Counted from the stretch's first letter, positions 26,973-36,331 are shown. The stretch is DNA of 64,000 nucleotides from Mucilaginibacter aurantiaciroseus (GCF_024055595.1 NZ_JAMXOF010000002.1:1054001-1118000); one strand, 5' to 3'. Notes: generated by a model from the letters alone, not told the origin. Translations and numbers: made by a program.

Positions 26973-28319
26973 TTAATGTGCTGAAAAATTTGATTCGAGT
27001 TCCTCTAAACTCTGACCTTTTGTCTCTTTCACTTTGAATTTAATGAATAGGAAGCCAAGTAAGCAGATACCGGAGTATAAATAAAACGGTCCGTAAGTAC
27101 CAAGAGATTGGGCCAGTATAGGGAATGTAAATACTAAAATAAAATAAGCTGCCCACAAACATAAAATAGCAAACGATGAAGCTTTGCCCCGGATATGATT
27201 TGGAAATATTTCGGAGATAATAACCCAGGTTACCGGGGCAAGGGATGTAGCATAAACAGCAATGGGCAGCAGTACAAATAATGAAATCCAAACTATGCCA
27301 GCATTATTGCGCAGTAAAATAGCCAGGATCAGGTAACTCACGCATAATGCCATTGATCCATACATGATTAGAGGTTTTCTTCCCAGCTTATCAATCTGCC
27401 ACATGGCTATCAAAGTAAATAAGGTATTTACAACGCCAATAATTACCGTTTCCAATAATTGATGATCCAGGCTGGCACCTACAGAACTAAAAATTACTGA
27501 TGTGTAATTAAAAACGACATTTATTCCACAGAGTTGCTGGAAAACAGCTAGTGTAACGCCGATCAACAAGGCGGGACGAACTGCCTTACTAAATAAACCG
27601 GAAGATTTGTCCACTTTAAAGCTGCGCTCCCTGGCTTGGATTTCGTTTACCAATTGCTCGGCGGTAGCTTCAGAGCTTATTTTTTTAAAAGTTTTTAATG
27701 CTTTTTCGATCCGGCCTTTGCCCACCTGCCATCTAGGGCTTTCGGGCAAAAACAGCATGCCCAGCAGAAAGCATAACGATGGTACAACCCCAAACCCGAA
27801 CATCCATCGCCAGGCGTCTTCACCCCAGCCTGCGAGTGAATAGTTAACCAGATTAGTAATTAAAATGCCCAATACGACAGTTAATTGATTGATTGCTACA
27901 TTTCTGCCGCGAACGGCGGCAGGCGATATTTCTGAAATATAAAGCGGGCTTAACATGGAGGACATTCCTACACCAATACCAGCGGCGAATCGAAATAAAA
28001 TAAATATGTTTAATGTTCCGGATAACGCCATCGCCACTGATGATAAGGCAAATATTAATGCAGCCACGATTAAGGCCGGCCGCCTACCATAATTATCGGC
28101 AAGTTTTCCGGCAATCAAACTGCCGGCCATACAACCTAGTGCAAGTGATCCGGTCAGAAATCCTTCAGCCAAAGCTGATAGATGAAACTGAACTTTTAAA
28201 AATGGCAACGCGCCGGATATTACTGCAAAATCAAATCCGAATAGATATCCGCCCAATGCAGATATGAATGAGATTACAAGAATGTAAGAGTGATTGTATT
28301 CTTCTTTTATAGTCTGCAT
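26973..28319 (-). CDS. Sugar porter family MFS transporter
   Basis: A 448-residue inner-membrane protein with 12 predicted helices and the sugar-porter signatures: GGYLFGFDFAVISGALPFL in helix 1, the loop 2-3 motif DNYGRRPAL, PESPRW after helix 6, DKLGRKPL in loop 8-9, and KVKETKG at the C-terminus. It belongs to the proton-linked XylE/GalP/AraE-like group and likely takes up the monosaccharide produced by the PUL enzymes. The start codon at 28319 faces the AraC gene across a 405-bp control region. Confidence 0.92.
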   Translation of the reverse strand: MQTIKEEYNHSYILVISFISALGGYLFGFDFAVISGALPFLKVQFHLSALAEGFLTGSLALGCMAGSLIAGKLADNYGRRPALIVAALIFALSSVAMALSGTLNIFILFRFAAGIGVGMSSMLSPLYISEISPAAVRGRNVAINQLTVVLGILITNLVNYSLAGWGEDAWRWMFGFGVVPSLCFLLGMLFLPESPRWQVGKGRIEKALKTFKKISSEATAEQLVNEIQARERSFKVDKSSGLFSKAVRPALLIGVTLAVFQQLCGINVVFNYTSVIFSSVGASLDHQLLETVIIGVVNTLFTLIAMWQIDKLGRKPLIMYGSMALCVSYLILAILLRNNAGIVWISLFVLLPIAVYATSLAPVTWVIISEIFPNHIRGKASSFAILCLWAAYFILVFTFPILAQSLGTYGPFYLYSGICLLGFLFIKFKVKETKGQSLEELESNFSAH

Positions 28320-28579
28320 CTTATAACTAATAGGTCAAATAATAATGAATTGGACATATGATAACATCTGTCTGTTGAACGATTATTTTGCATTAATCGC
28401 GTTATCTTTACGATTGCTCTAAAATCGAAAAACATCGTTAATTGTCTGCATATGCATCACCGAAAAATTTATCAGAAGTATCCGCAATCTTAAAAGGTAA
28501 GCATAAAAACAAATATCGCTGTAACAACGTACATAAACCGGTAGTTAGTCATAAGGGTGTATTGGTCTTATAATGGTGA

Positions 28580-28600
28580 TGTAATATTCGAAATATTACA
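28580..28600. promoter_or_regulatory. Palindromic operator candidate between MFS and araC-type gene
   Basis: TGTAATATT-CGA-AATATTACA is a perfect palindrome with 9-bp arms. It lies 125 bp before the AraC gene and 261 bp before the divergent MFS gene. AraC proteins usually bind direct repeats, so the binder may be another dimeric regulator. Confidence 0.45.
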
Positions 28601-28724
28601 GTCCTTTTGAAATGGAGAAAATTAGGTTTTATATGGATTATTTTACTATTTTCACTTTTTAATTGATTCACCCTGACTGATAGATCTCCGGTAAACGCAC
28701 CCTATTTTAAATTAGCTGATAAAA

Positions 28725-29627
28725 ATGAATTTTAAAAAAGATGGTTTTGACGGCCAAAAGGCAATCGTTATTCCCCGTAGTGTATTAAATCGGTTTTGCG
28801 CTGCTGGTACGATGATTAATGGCACTTATCTTACAGATATTGGCTACTATCCCAAAGCCAGGCTACATAAACGCACTCGTTCTCAGGGTGCAGAACAGAA
28901 TATTTTAATCTACTGCATTGACGGACAGGGTGAAGTAACTGTCGACGGAATAAAATATAATATTTTATCCGGCGATTTTTTCACCATACCTTTGGGTAAA
29001 ACCCATACTTACCGGGCAAGCGAAGATAATCCATGGACGATATACTGGTGCCATTTTAAGGGAGAGCAATCAGATGCACTGTTAAAAATGTTATATACTA
29101 AAACGGATGGATACAAATCAAATGTGAGTTTTTTCCCGGATAGAATAGAAATATTCAACCGTCTTTACCGTTCCTTGGAACAGGGATATAGCTTGGAGAA
29201 TCTTACTTATATTAACCTATTATTGCTGCAATATTTAAGCTCCTTTATTTTTAGCGACAGAATGGCTACCGGTGTATCTGATAATAATGGTGAGGTTTTA
29301 GAAAAGTCCATTATCTATATGCAAAAAAATTTAGGAAAGGGTCTTTCCCTTGCTGAACTAGCCTCATCTGTAAACTTGTCAATCAGCCATTATTCAGCAG
29401 TTTTCAAAAAGAAAACCGGCTTTTCGCCGATTGAATATTTCAATCATCTAAAAATTCAGAAAGCTTGTCAATATTTGCAATTCACACAGATGAGAGTTCG
29501 GGAAATTGCTTTCATGATTGGTATCGACGATCCGTTTTATTTCTCCAGGCTATTTACTAAAACCATGGGGTTTGGTCCCCGTGAATATAGGGAGACCAGA
29601 TATTCAACCAGCAAGATACCAAAATGA
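28725..29627 (+). CDS. AraC family transcriptional regulator
   Basis: A 300-residue protein with an N-terminal AraC-ligand-binding cupin (about 20-160, LIYCIDGQGEVTVDGIKYNI followed by LSGDFFTIPLGKTHTYRA) and a C-terminal double helix-turn-helix (about 195-295, LSLAELASSVNLSISHYSAV; VREIAFMIGIDDPFYFSRLF). The cupin should sense a sugar, and the protein most likely activates the divergent MFS-DUF5107 operon and possibly the SusC operon. The ATG at 28725 is preceded by an AT-rich leader with no Shine-Dalgarno, as is normal in this phylum. Confidence 0.92.
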   Translation: MNFKKDGFDGQKAIVIPRSVLNRFCAAGTMINGTYLTDIGYYPKARLHKRTRSQGAEQNILIYCIDGQGEVTVDGIKYNILSGDFFTIPLGKTHTYRASEDNPWTIYWCHFKGEQSDALLKMLYTKTDGYKSNVSFFPDRIEIFNRLYRSLEQGYSLENLTYINLLLLQYLSSFIFSDRMATGVSDNNGEVLEKSIIYMQKNLGKGLSLAELASSVNLSISHYSAVFKKKTGFSPIEYFNHLKIQKACQYLQFTQMRVREIAFMIGIDDPFYFSRLFTKTMGFGPREYRETRYSTSKIPK

Positions 29628-29869
29628 TACTGCTATAGACCATTTTTAATTAGAGTAGCTTGCAGAAATATATATTTAAGTTATTAAGGCACAGTATTGA
29701 TTATTAAATTTTAATTTTCATCTATTAAACAGGCACCATTTTCTAATTTGGCAACATAGCATTTAGGAACGTAATAAGTTTGGGCATGATAAGCTTCCGA
29801 TAAACGCCACATTTAATAAAATCTTTAATTTTCGCGCTTCTTACATAATTGATAACGACAGTCTTTTCC

Positions 29870-30290
29870 AAAACAATGCCATACCACATCTCGAATACAA
29901 AGGGCTTAAGCAGCAATTGATTATTAATGGGAAAACTTTTTTTAATGTTTTGAGGCGAACTTTATAACTTTAGCACCTCCGCTGCCTCGTATATAACCCT
30001 GCTTTAAGATAAAATGATGAAAAGACATGCAAATACGGTGTTTGCACTTGTTCATTGGGAATTGTTAGAACCAACGGAAGACAAATTCCACTTTAAATTA
30101 ATCGACAGAATGATCTTAGGTGCCCGAAGAAAATGCCTTCATCTTGTAATTTTATGGTTTGGGAGCTAGAAAAAACGGCTATTCAAGTTACGTTCCAAAA
30201 TGGGTAAAAAACAACACTGAGAAATATCCGTGAGTTAAAGACGAAAATGGGAACTTTAAATTATTCTTTAACAATTAGATTTATTTCCCC
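29870..30290 (+). pseudogene. Relic of a GH35/DUF5597-type beta-galactosidase
   Basis: Several frames together spell the N-terminus of this enzyme type: AIPHLEYKGLKQQLIINGKT, then GELYNFSTSAASYITLL with an in-frame stop, DKMMKRHANTVFALVHWELL, ILGARRKCLHLVILWFGS, a stop, then YSSYVPKWVKNNTEKYP. The order and spacing match the start of GH35-like DUF5597 beta-galactosidases, where LLEPEEGKFDF and VLLWFGSWKN are typical. Frameshifts and at least three stops destroy it, and the C-terminal three quarters are absent. It may once have been part of the PUL beside it. Confidence 0.65.
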
Positions 30291-30481
30291 CATTGCGTAA
30301 TTCGTAAAGTGGTGAAAAAAAGTTAAGTTATGGCGCTGATATTCAACCTTAAATAAATTTGAATCCCTCCCTCACCGCTAAGACCAATATCAAATTGTTT
30401 AAAAAGACTCTAAATTTACGATTTATAGCTTTTTTATTTCTGCTACGATCACAAATCATTCACATAAGCCCCAAATAATAA

Positions 30482-30604
30482 CCTATCCCGTTAAAAGGTA
30501 AACTTAAAGGTTTTTGATTTTTAAACATTTCGGGTAACTGTCGTATCATTTTTAGGTTTAAAGACGGCCATGCCTATGATTTAGATTATTTAAAATCGCG
30601 TTAA
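30482..30604 (+). pseudogene. higB: HigB-type toxin remnant with internal stop
   Basis: The frame PIPLKGKLKGF, stop (TGA at 30515-30517), FLNISGNCRIIFRFKDGHAY, DLDYLKSR matches the C-terminal half of RelE/HigB host-inhibition toxins, where the usual text is LKGxxxGFWxIRVSGNWRIxFRF. The stop replaces the conserved Trp. The N-terminal half is unrecognisable. It ends six bases before the intact antitoxin gene, so the original higB-higA order is kept. Confidence 0.7.
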
Positions 30605-30609
30605 TAATT

Positions 30610-30858
30610 ATGACAATGGAAAGAGCTAGCCAGACAAATTTCCATCCGGGTATAATTTTAAAGGACGACGTAATTAAGGCGAACGGGTTAAGCATTGGTG
30701 AGGACACCGATCTGTTGGCTGTATCCAGGTTAACCTTGTCTAAAATAGCGAATGGCAAAGGAGCGATAACATCCAATATCACTTTACGTATTGAAACCGT
30801 TTTTGGCGGTAATGCTGATTTTTGGTTTAGGATGCAAAGGGACTATGACCTGATATAA
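30610..30858 (+). CDS. higA: HigA-type antitoxin (XRE family), orphaned
   Basis: An 82-residue protein (80 from the alternative ATG at 30616) with the HigA arrangement FHPGIILKDDVIKANGLSIG, helix-turn-helix AVSRLTLSKIANGKGAITSN, and GNADFWFRMQRDYDL. It is shorter than the usual 95-105 residues because it stops right after YDLI. It would bind its own promoter and a HigB toxin, but the adjacent toxin is dead, so it may now be an orphan antidote or autoregulator. About 200 bp of gene-free DNA follows. Confidence 0.82.
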   Translation: MTMERASQTNFHPGIILKDDVIKANGLSIGEDTDLLAVSRLTLSKIANGKGAITSNITLRIETVFGGNADFWFRMQRDYDLI

Positions 30859-31064
30859 GAAAAGATAAAATTTTTAATCAACCCACCTAAATTGACCCAC
30901 TTTGAATTGGCATAAGTAAGTAAAGCCTATAAAGCGGGGGCGTTGCCATATGTCCATACCCTTACAGAGTTCGCTTTGCTCCCGTCTTAAAAGACAAATT
31001 ATGCTAATTTTCTTTCAGGCTACTAACGCATAACGTTAGATTTATGTATTGACTTTAAATATAA

Positions 31065-31310
31065 ATGAAAGACCAACATAAAGACATATGGTTATTATCC
31101 GATCAGGTAATAGCCGACCTCGCCAAGCCGATAGCCGAGCAAGACAAAGCACGTGCGTTCTATCACGGTGAGCCAATTTCTTCCAGGAACGAATTATGTG
31201 TAACCGATAATCTTATCATCCACGAATATGAGAGCGGCAAAATGGAACTTGTTTTGGTCAGCGTTGTAAACGGTGAAAGAACATTAATAAAGACCCTCGT
31301 TAACCGGTAA
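31065..31310 (+). CDS. Hypothetical protein, 81 aa
   Basis: A compact soluble protein, MKDQHKDIWLLSDQVIADLA at the start, with a predicted beta-rich C-terminal half (NLIIHEYESGKMELVLVSVV). I do not recognise the family. It has no signal peptide or membrane segment. Upstream is the higBA remnant and downstream a gene-poor stretch leading to the polymerase cassette. Composition and a clean ATG after an AT-rich leader suggest a real gene. Confidence 0.5.
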   Translation: MKDQHKDIWLLSDQVIADLAKPIAEQDKARAFYHGEPISSRNELCVTDNLIIHEYESGKMELVLVSVVNGERTLIKTLVNR

Positions 31311-31740
31311 GAAAAAAAGGCGTATTTAGCCAGTTTGTCCGTTTATACGCTACCCTTAACCAGCTACTTCACCCGCTTGAAGCGCCACCGGCAACCGTGT
31401 TTCGTAATGCCGCACCCCATTCTAAAGATGGAGCAACACCAACCCCAAGCTTCTTATTGCACCGCTATCACAAAGGCGGGCCACGCACAAAAACCGTCAA
31501 GAGTACATAAACGGTGCTATGTTTTTGTTTTTATAGATTGTCCCTCCCTTGACGCTTTTTGTGCTTAGTCCGGGTGGTTGTTTAAGGGTTGCAATGGCCA
31601 GCTCTGTATAAAACTCAATTTTAAATTTAAAAGGTATTAAAAACGAAAGCCTGCTTGCCCTCGCGGAAAACAGACTTTAACTAAACCTTATCACAAGTAA
31701 GCGGGTTGCTTACTAAAATAATGTAATATACCTTTTCTGA
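31311..31740. other. Gene-poor stretch
   Basis: A frame at 31335-31568 exists but is low-complexity (His/Pro/Cys rich), lacks a plausible start context and resembles nothing known, so it is not called. No RNA gene or repeat was seen. Confidence 0.4.
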
Positions 31741-31911
31741 TTAAAAACACAATGTTTTAAAAAACAGGCACACTATCTCAAGGCTCAAAACCAGCCCATT
31801 TTTGTAAATTTTAAATTTGTATTTACCTTTTTCGTGATGGAAATAGTCCCGCACCTCAAAAGTTTGCACGTTGACTTGTCCAATGGCTATCTGAAAATTC
31901 TCTGTTTCCAT
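31741..31911 (-). CDS. Small hypothetical protein, 56 aa
   Basis: ATG at 31911 opens a 56-codon frame beginning METENFQIAIGQVNVQTFEV and continuing HHEKGKYKFKIYKNG, predicted as beta strands. I have the impression of related small proteins of 70-80 residues in Sphingobacteriaceae; if so, this copy is clipped after VLSLE and ends in an unrelated tail (IVCLFFKTLCF). It is divergent from dinB, with 116 bp between the starts. Confidence 0.45.
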   Translation of the reverse strand: METENFQIAIGQVNVQTFEVRDYFHHEKGKYKFKIYKNGLVLSLEIVCLFFKTLCF

Positions 31912-32027
31912 AACTTTAATTTACTGAATAACAATCTATTAATAAAAGTGTGAAAATTTATTTGTCGTTAACGATTGAATTGCTAAAAATATTAGTATAA
32001 TTTTATAGCCCTTTAACTGTCAAACTC

Positions 32028-33185
32028 ATGAACACGAACCGTCAAATCATACACATGGATCAGGATGCCTTTTTCGTGTCCGTAGAAGTACGTAAAAATC
32101 CGTCATTGATCGGGAAGCCCGTTATCATTGGCAGTCTGTCTGACCGTGGTGTTGTAGCTTCCTGTAGTTATGAAGCCCGGAAATTCGGTATTCATTCTGC
32201 CATGCCGGCACGGATGGCAAGGATGCTTTGCCCGCACGGCATTTGGATCAGGGGAAATATGGATGAATATACGACTGCCTCGCATGAGATCACCGAAATA
32301 TTAAAACAGGAGGTGCCGCTCATTGAAAAAGCCAGTATCGACGAGCATTATATTGATATGACCGGGATGGATAAGCATTATGGCACACTGAAATGTGCTA
32401 AAGAATTACGGCTAAAAGTTATCAAAGAAACTGGATTACCTATTTCTTTTGGGTTATCGGTAAACAAAACTGTTTCTAAAATGGCGACCAATGAATGTAA
32501 GCCCAATGGAGAACTTTCTATAGAATATATGGGGGTACAACCCTTTTTGAATCCGCTATCAATCCGTAAAATTCCCGGACTTGGGGAAAAGACCTTTATA
32601 AAATTAAGTGATATGGGCATCAAACGGATACATGAGTTGGCACAAGTGCATCCGGAATATATGACCAGTATCTTAGGCAAGAATGGAATTTGGTTATTGC
32701 AAAAAGCAAAGGGAATAGACGATTCACCGGTTATTCCTTACCAGGAGCAAAAGACGATCAGCAGCCAAATGACTTTTAAACAGGATAGTATTGACTTGGT
32801 TGCCATTAATTATTTACTCACCTCAATGGTGATGGATTTAGCGTTTGAACTTCGTCAAAAGAAAAAACAAACCGCTTGTATAACCGTGACAGTGCGTTAT
32901 TCCACACGCGAAGATGTGAACAAACAAGCCAGCATACCCTATACTGCATTAGATGGTACATTGATCAAAAAGACCAAAGAACTTTTTAAGCAAGCTTATC
33001 AAAAGCGAATTTTAATCCGGTTGGTTGGTGTTAGGCTGTCAAATTTGGTGAACGGATTTGAGCAAATTGATCTATATACGGCATCCGAAGAACAATACAG
33101 TCTTTGCCAGGCGATGGATAAGATACGCCGCCGGTTCGGCCCTCATTCCATTAAGCTGGCCTCCGGCATGGATTTAAACTTGTAA
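32028..33185 (+). CDS. dinB: Y-family DNA polymerase IV (DinB)
   Basis: A 385-residue translesion polymerase with the N-terminal catalytic motif HMDQDAFFVSVEV (metal-binding Asp), the palm motif KASIDEHYIDMTG (Asp-Glu), helix-hairpin-helix thumb (KIPGLGEKTFIKLSDMGIKR) and little-finger domain to the C-terminus. The C-terminus has no obvious beta-clamp motif. It lies 4 bp before a DnaE-type gene, so both form a two-gene mutagenic repair cassette. No ImuA or LexA/UmuD-like gene is adjacent, which is unusual for such cassettes. Confidence 0.92.
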   Translation: MNTNRQIIHMDQDAFFVSVEVRKNPSLIGKPVIIGSLSDRGVVASCSYEARKFGIHSAMPARMARMLCPHGIWIRGNMDEYTTASHEITEILKQEVPLIEKASIDEHYIDMTGMDKHYGTLKCAKELRLKVIKETGLPISFGLSVNKTVSKMATNECKPNGELSIEYMGVQPFLNPLSIRKIPGLGEKTFIKLSDMGIKRIHELAQVHPEYMTSILGKNGIWLLQKAKGIDDSPVIPYQEQKTISSQMTFKQDSIDLVAINYLLTSMVMDLAFELRQKKKQTACITVTVRYSTREDVNKQASIPYTALDGTLIKKTKELFKQAYQKRILIRLVGVRLSNLVNGFEQIDLYTASEEQYSLCQAMDKIRRRFGPHSIKLASGMDLNL

Positions 33186-33189
33186 TGTC

Positions 33190-36132
33190 ATGTACATCAA
33201 TGTCCATTCTCAATATAGCCTGCGCTTTGGTACAATGTCTATCCCTAAATTAGTGGATGAGGCAATGGCGCGCGGTATAACGCAAATGGCATTAACTGAT
33301 ATTAATAATTCCACCGGCATTATGGAATTTATGCGGGAGTGTGACGAAAAAGGATTAAAGCCTATTGGTGGATTGGAATTTAGGAGGGGGAAAAAACTGC
33401 TTTATATTGGTATTGCTCAGAATAGAGAAGGAATGAAAGAACTGAATGATTTCCTCACCGAGCATAACCTGGAAAAAAAACCGTTACCAAATACTTCACC
33501 TGATTTTAAATACGCTTTTGTGGTTTACCCTTATGGATACCCCGGCGAATTAAAGAATAATGAATACTTAGGTATTCGGTTCGATCAGTTGAATCAACTA
33601 TTTAATAGAGACATCTCAGCTATAAAAGACAAGTTGTTGGCCTTACAGCCAGTATTTGTATCAGATCGCATCGAATATCGTTTACATGAATATTTACGTG
33701 GTATTGACCTGAATGCGATATTGACGATGGTAAAGCCGGAAGATAAATGTATGCCAACAGATATGTTTTTATCCCCCGGTCAGTTAGAGGCAAAATTTTC
33801 CCGTTACGCCTTTATTTTGGATAACACCCGCAACCTGATGAACCGTTGCATAATGGACTACCCCAAAGGTCGTATCAATCTCAACCGTAAAACATTTACC
33901 GGCAATAAAAAAAACGACAAAGAGTTGCTTGAAAAATTGGCACTAAGCGGCATGGAATACCGCTATGGTAAAATCAACAAAGAAGCTTTAAAAAAAGTAA
34001 AGTACGAATTGAAAGTTATATATGAACTCGACTTTTGCGCTTATTTCTTGATCACCTGGGATATTATCCGGTATTCTTCTTCGCAGGGCTATTATCATGT
34101 AGGACGCGGTTCCGGTGCCAACAGTATAGTGGCTTATTGTCTTAAAATTACAGATGTTGACCCCATTGAACTCAACCTATATTTTGAACGGTTTTTAAAC
34201 GCGCAGCGTACTTCGCCACCCGACTTTGATATTGACTATTCCTGGGATGAACGTGAAGATGTGCAAGACTATATTTTTAAAAGGTACGGTAGCCAGCATA
34301 CAGCGTTGTTAGGTACAATGTCAACATTTAAAGACCGCAGTATAATTAGGGAAATCGGCAAAGTAATGGGTTTACCTAAATCAGAAATTGATGGTTTTAC
34401 AGACCAAACTCGGGCAGATCTCAACCGAAATAATGAAACCTTTAAAAAAATCACAGCTATCTACGAGCACATGGCCAATATGCCTAACCAGCGTTCAATT
34501 CATGCGGGTGGAGTGCTTATATCGGAAGACCCGATCACCTACTACACAGCCCTTGATTTACCCCCTAAAGGCATGGCTACCGTGCAATGGGATATGTATG
34601 AGGCTGAAAAAATAGGTTTTGACAAGTATGATATTTTAAGTCAACGCGGTATCGGGCATATTAAAATGGCGGTTAAATTAGTAGAAGAAAACCAACAGCG
34701 CAAAATTGATATTCACCAGGTAAAATCATTTATGAAAGACCCGGTAGTGAACGCACAATTAAAAACCGGAAATACCATTGGCTGTTTTTATATCGAATCG
34801 CCAGCCATGCGGCAATTGATCCGGAAACTGGACTGCGATAATTATTTGATATTGGTTGCGGCCAGCTCCATTATCCGGCCCGGTGTTGCAAGTTCAGGGA
34901 TGATGGGTGCATATATTAAATACCATCATGCTCCTGAAACAGTTAACTATCTCCATCCCGTAATGGAGGAACAACTGAAAGAAACCTATGGCGTAATGGT
35001 TTATCAGGAGGATGTGATTAAAATTTGCATCCATTTTGCAGGCATGGATGGCACGGATGCGGATATATTGCGTAGGGGCATGAGTGGCAAATACCGCTCA
35101 AAAAAAGAATTTGACCGATTGGTAGAACGATTTTTTGAAGAAGCAAAGAAGTTAGGCAGACCGGATGATGTTGTAGCAGAAGTATGGCGACAGGTATCTT
35201 CATTTGCGGGTTACAGTTTCTCTAAAGCACATTCTGCCAGTTTCGCGGTCGAAAGTTACCAAAGCCTATTTTTAAAGACCTATTATCCCAGGGAATTTAT
35301 GGTGGCCGTACTCAACAATTATGGAGGTTTCTACAACCGAGCGTTATATGTGCTTGAATTGCAGAAAGCAGGGGCCCACATACAGTTACCGTGTGTGAAT
35401 AACAGCGATAGCATTGTTAACATCACCGGAGTAGATGTGTATTTGGGGTTTGTTGGTGTCCACGGCTTAAATGATACTTTTATAATGCTTATTCCCGAAG
35501 AACGGCGCGAAAATGGTATTTATCAAAGCCTGGAGGATTTGATAAAACGTACTGGTTTAGGATTGGAACAGACGATAATATTGATTCGCGTTGGTGCTTT
35601 GCGGTTTACTGGAAAAAGCAAAAAGGAATTGCTATGGGGCGTTCATTTATTAATGGGTAATAAAGTAAAGCCTGATAATGAAATAGAACTATTTTGTCTG
35701 GAAGCAAAGAATTATAGCCTGCCGGTGTTGATAAACACCAAGTTAGAAAACGCCTATCATGAATTAGAAATATTAGGATTTTCCTTGAGCATGTCCATGT
35801 TTGACCTTTTGGAAACGGAATACCGGGGCGAAGTTTGTGCAAGTGATTTGATAAACCACGTTGGACAATTGGTTAGAATGGTTGGGTTATATGTTTGTGA
35901 AAAAACGGTTCACACTAAAACAAACAAAAAAATGTGGTTCGGAACCTTTTTAGATGTTGAGGGCAATTTCTTTGATACCGTCCATTTTCCAAATGCTACC
36001 TCTGCTTATCCGTTTAGAGGTGCTGGTTGTTATTTAATGCAGGGAAAGGTTGTTCAGGAATTTGGTTTTGCAAGTTTAGAAGTTCTTAAATTTGCAAAAC
36101 TCCCAATATACGGTAACCCGGTTATGGGATAG
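33190..36132 (+). CDS. Error-prone DNA polymerase III alpha subunit (DnaE2-like)
   Basis: A 980-residue C-family polymerase. The PHP domain (1-200) begins INVHSQYSLRFG but has TDINN where active PHP domains have TDHG, so metal chemistry is probably lost. The palm carries GRGSGANSIVAYCLKITDVD and the catalytic pair in PPDFDIDYSWDER (about residue 345). The fingers contain VYQEDVIKI and FSKAHSASFAVESYQS. A shortened C-terminal OB-fold region ends the protein without the tau-binding tail of replicative DnaE. It pairs with DinB to bypass damage. The same cassette layout is common on Bacteroidota mobile elements, and the hairpin module that follows supports mobility. Confidence 0.9.
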   Translation: MYINVHSQYSLRFGTMSIPKLVDEAMARGITQMALTDINNSTGIMEFMRECDEKGLKPIGGLEFRRGKKLLYIGIAQNREGMKELNDFLTEHNLEKKPLPNTSPDFKYAFVVYPYGYPGELKNNEYLGIRFDQLNQLFNRDISAIKDKLLALQPVFVSDRIEYRLHEYLRGIDLNAILTMVKPEDKCMPTDMFLSPGQLEAKFSRYAFILDNTRNLMNRCIMDYPKGRINLNRKTFTGNKKNDKELLEKLALSGMEYRYGKINKEALKKVKYELKVIYELDFCAYFLITWDIIRYSSSQGYYHVGRGSGANSIVAYCLKITDVDPIELNLYFERFLNAQRTSPPDFDIDYSWDEREDVQDYIFKRYGSQHTALLGTMSTFKDRSIIREIGKVMGLPKSEIDGFTDQTRADLNRNNETFKKITAIYEHMANMPNQRSIHAGGVLISEDPITYYTALDLPPKGMATVQWDMYEAEKIGFDKYDILSQRGIGHIKMAVKLVEENQQRKIDIHQVKSFMKDPVVNAQLKTGNTIGCFYIESPAMRQLIRKLDCDNYLILVAASSIIRPGVASSGMMGAYIKYHHAPETVNYLHPVMEEQLKETYGVMVYQEDVIKICIHFAGMDGTDADILRRGMSGKYRSKKEFDRLVERFFEEAKKLGRPDDVVAEVWRQVSSFAGYSFSKAHSASFAVESYQSLFLKTYYPREFMVAVLNNYGGFYNRALYVLELQKAGAHIQLPCVNNSDSIVNITGVDVYLGFVGVHGLNDTFIMLIPEERRENGIYQSLEDLIKRTGLGLEQTIILIRVGALRFTGKSKKELLWGVHLLMGNKVKPDNEIELFCLEAKNYSLPVLINTKLENAYHELEILGFSLSMSMFDLLETEYRGEVCASDLINHVGQLVRMVGLYVCEKTVHTKTNKKMWFGTFLDVEGNFFDTVHFPNATSAYPFRGAGCYLMQGKVVQEFGFASLEVLKFAKLPIYGNPVMG

Positions 36133-36146
36133 TATAAAATAGCCCT

Positions 36147-36331
36147 ACTTGATGATAATAACGAACAGGTGATTGATATAAGCCTGTTACACACATCATT
36201 TTCTTTAAATAGACTTAAAGGGGGAGCGATCCTCTTTGTTGTGAAAATTGCCCTGCGGCGGGCTACGCCGCCCGGAAGAACACCCCCTGTTTTCTTGTTG
36301 TTTGATGATCTTTGGTGAATACAGGAGGTGC
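36147..36331 (+). repeat. Hairpin module H, copy 2, with gene remnant
   Basis: Starts with a decayed piece of the 65-aa gene found at 6693-6890 (LLDDNNEQVIDISLL versus VIDNNEQVIIINPV). It continues through the same ttctttaaat, GGGGGAGCGATC, GCGGCGGGCTACGCC and CACCCCCTGTTTT...TTGATGATCTTTGGT...ACAGGAGGTG order as 6846-7029. The final stem has one mismatch here (13 bp and perfect in copy 1). It lies directly after the dnaE-type gene and may end its transcript. Confidence 0.7.

Noticed and set aside
31335..31568. 77-codon plus-strand frame
   Set aside because: Low-complexity text, no start context, no neighbours and no family resemblance; treated as chance.
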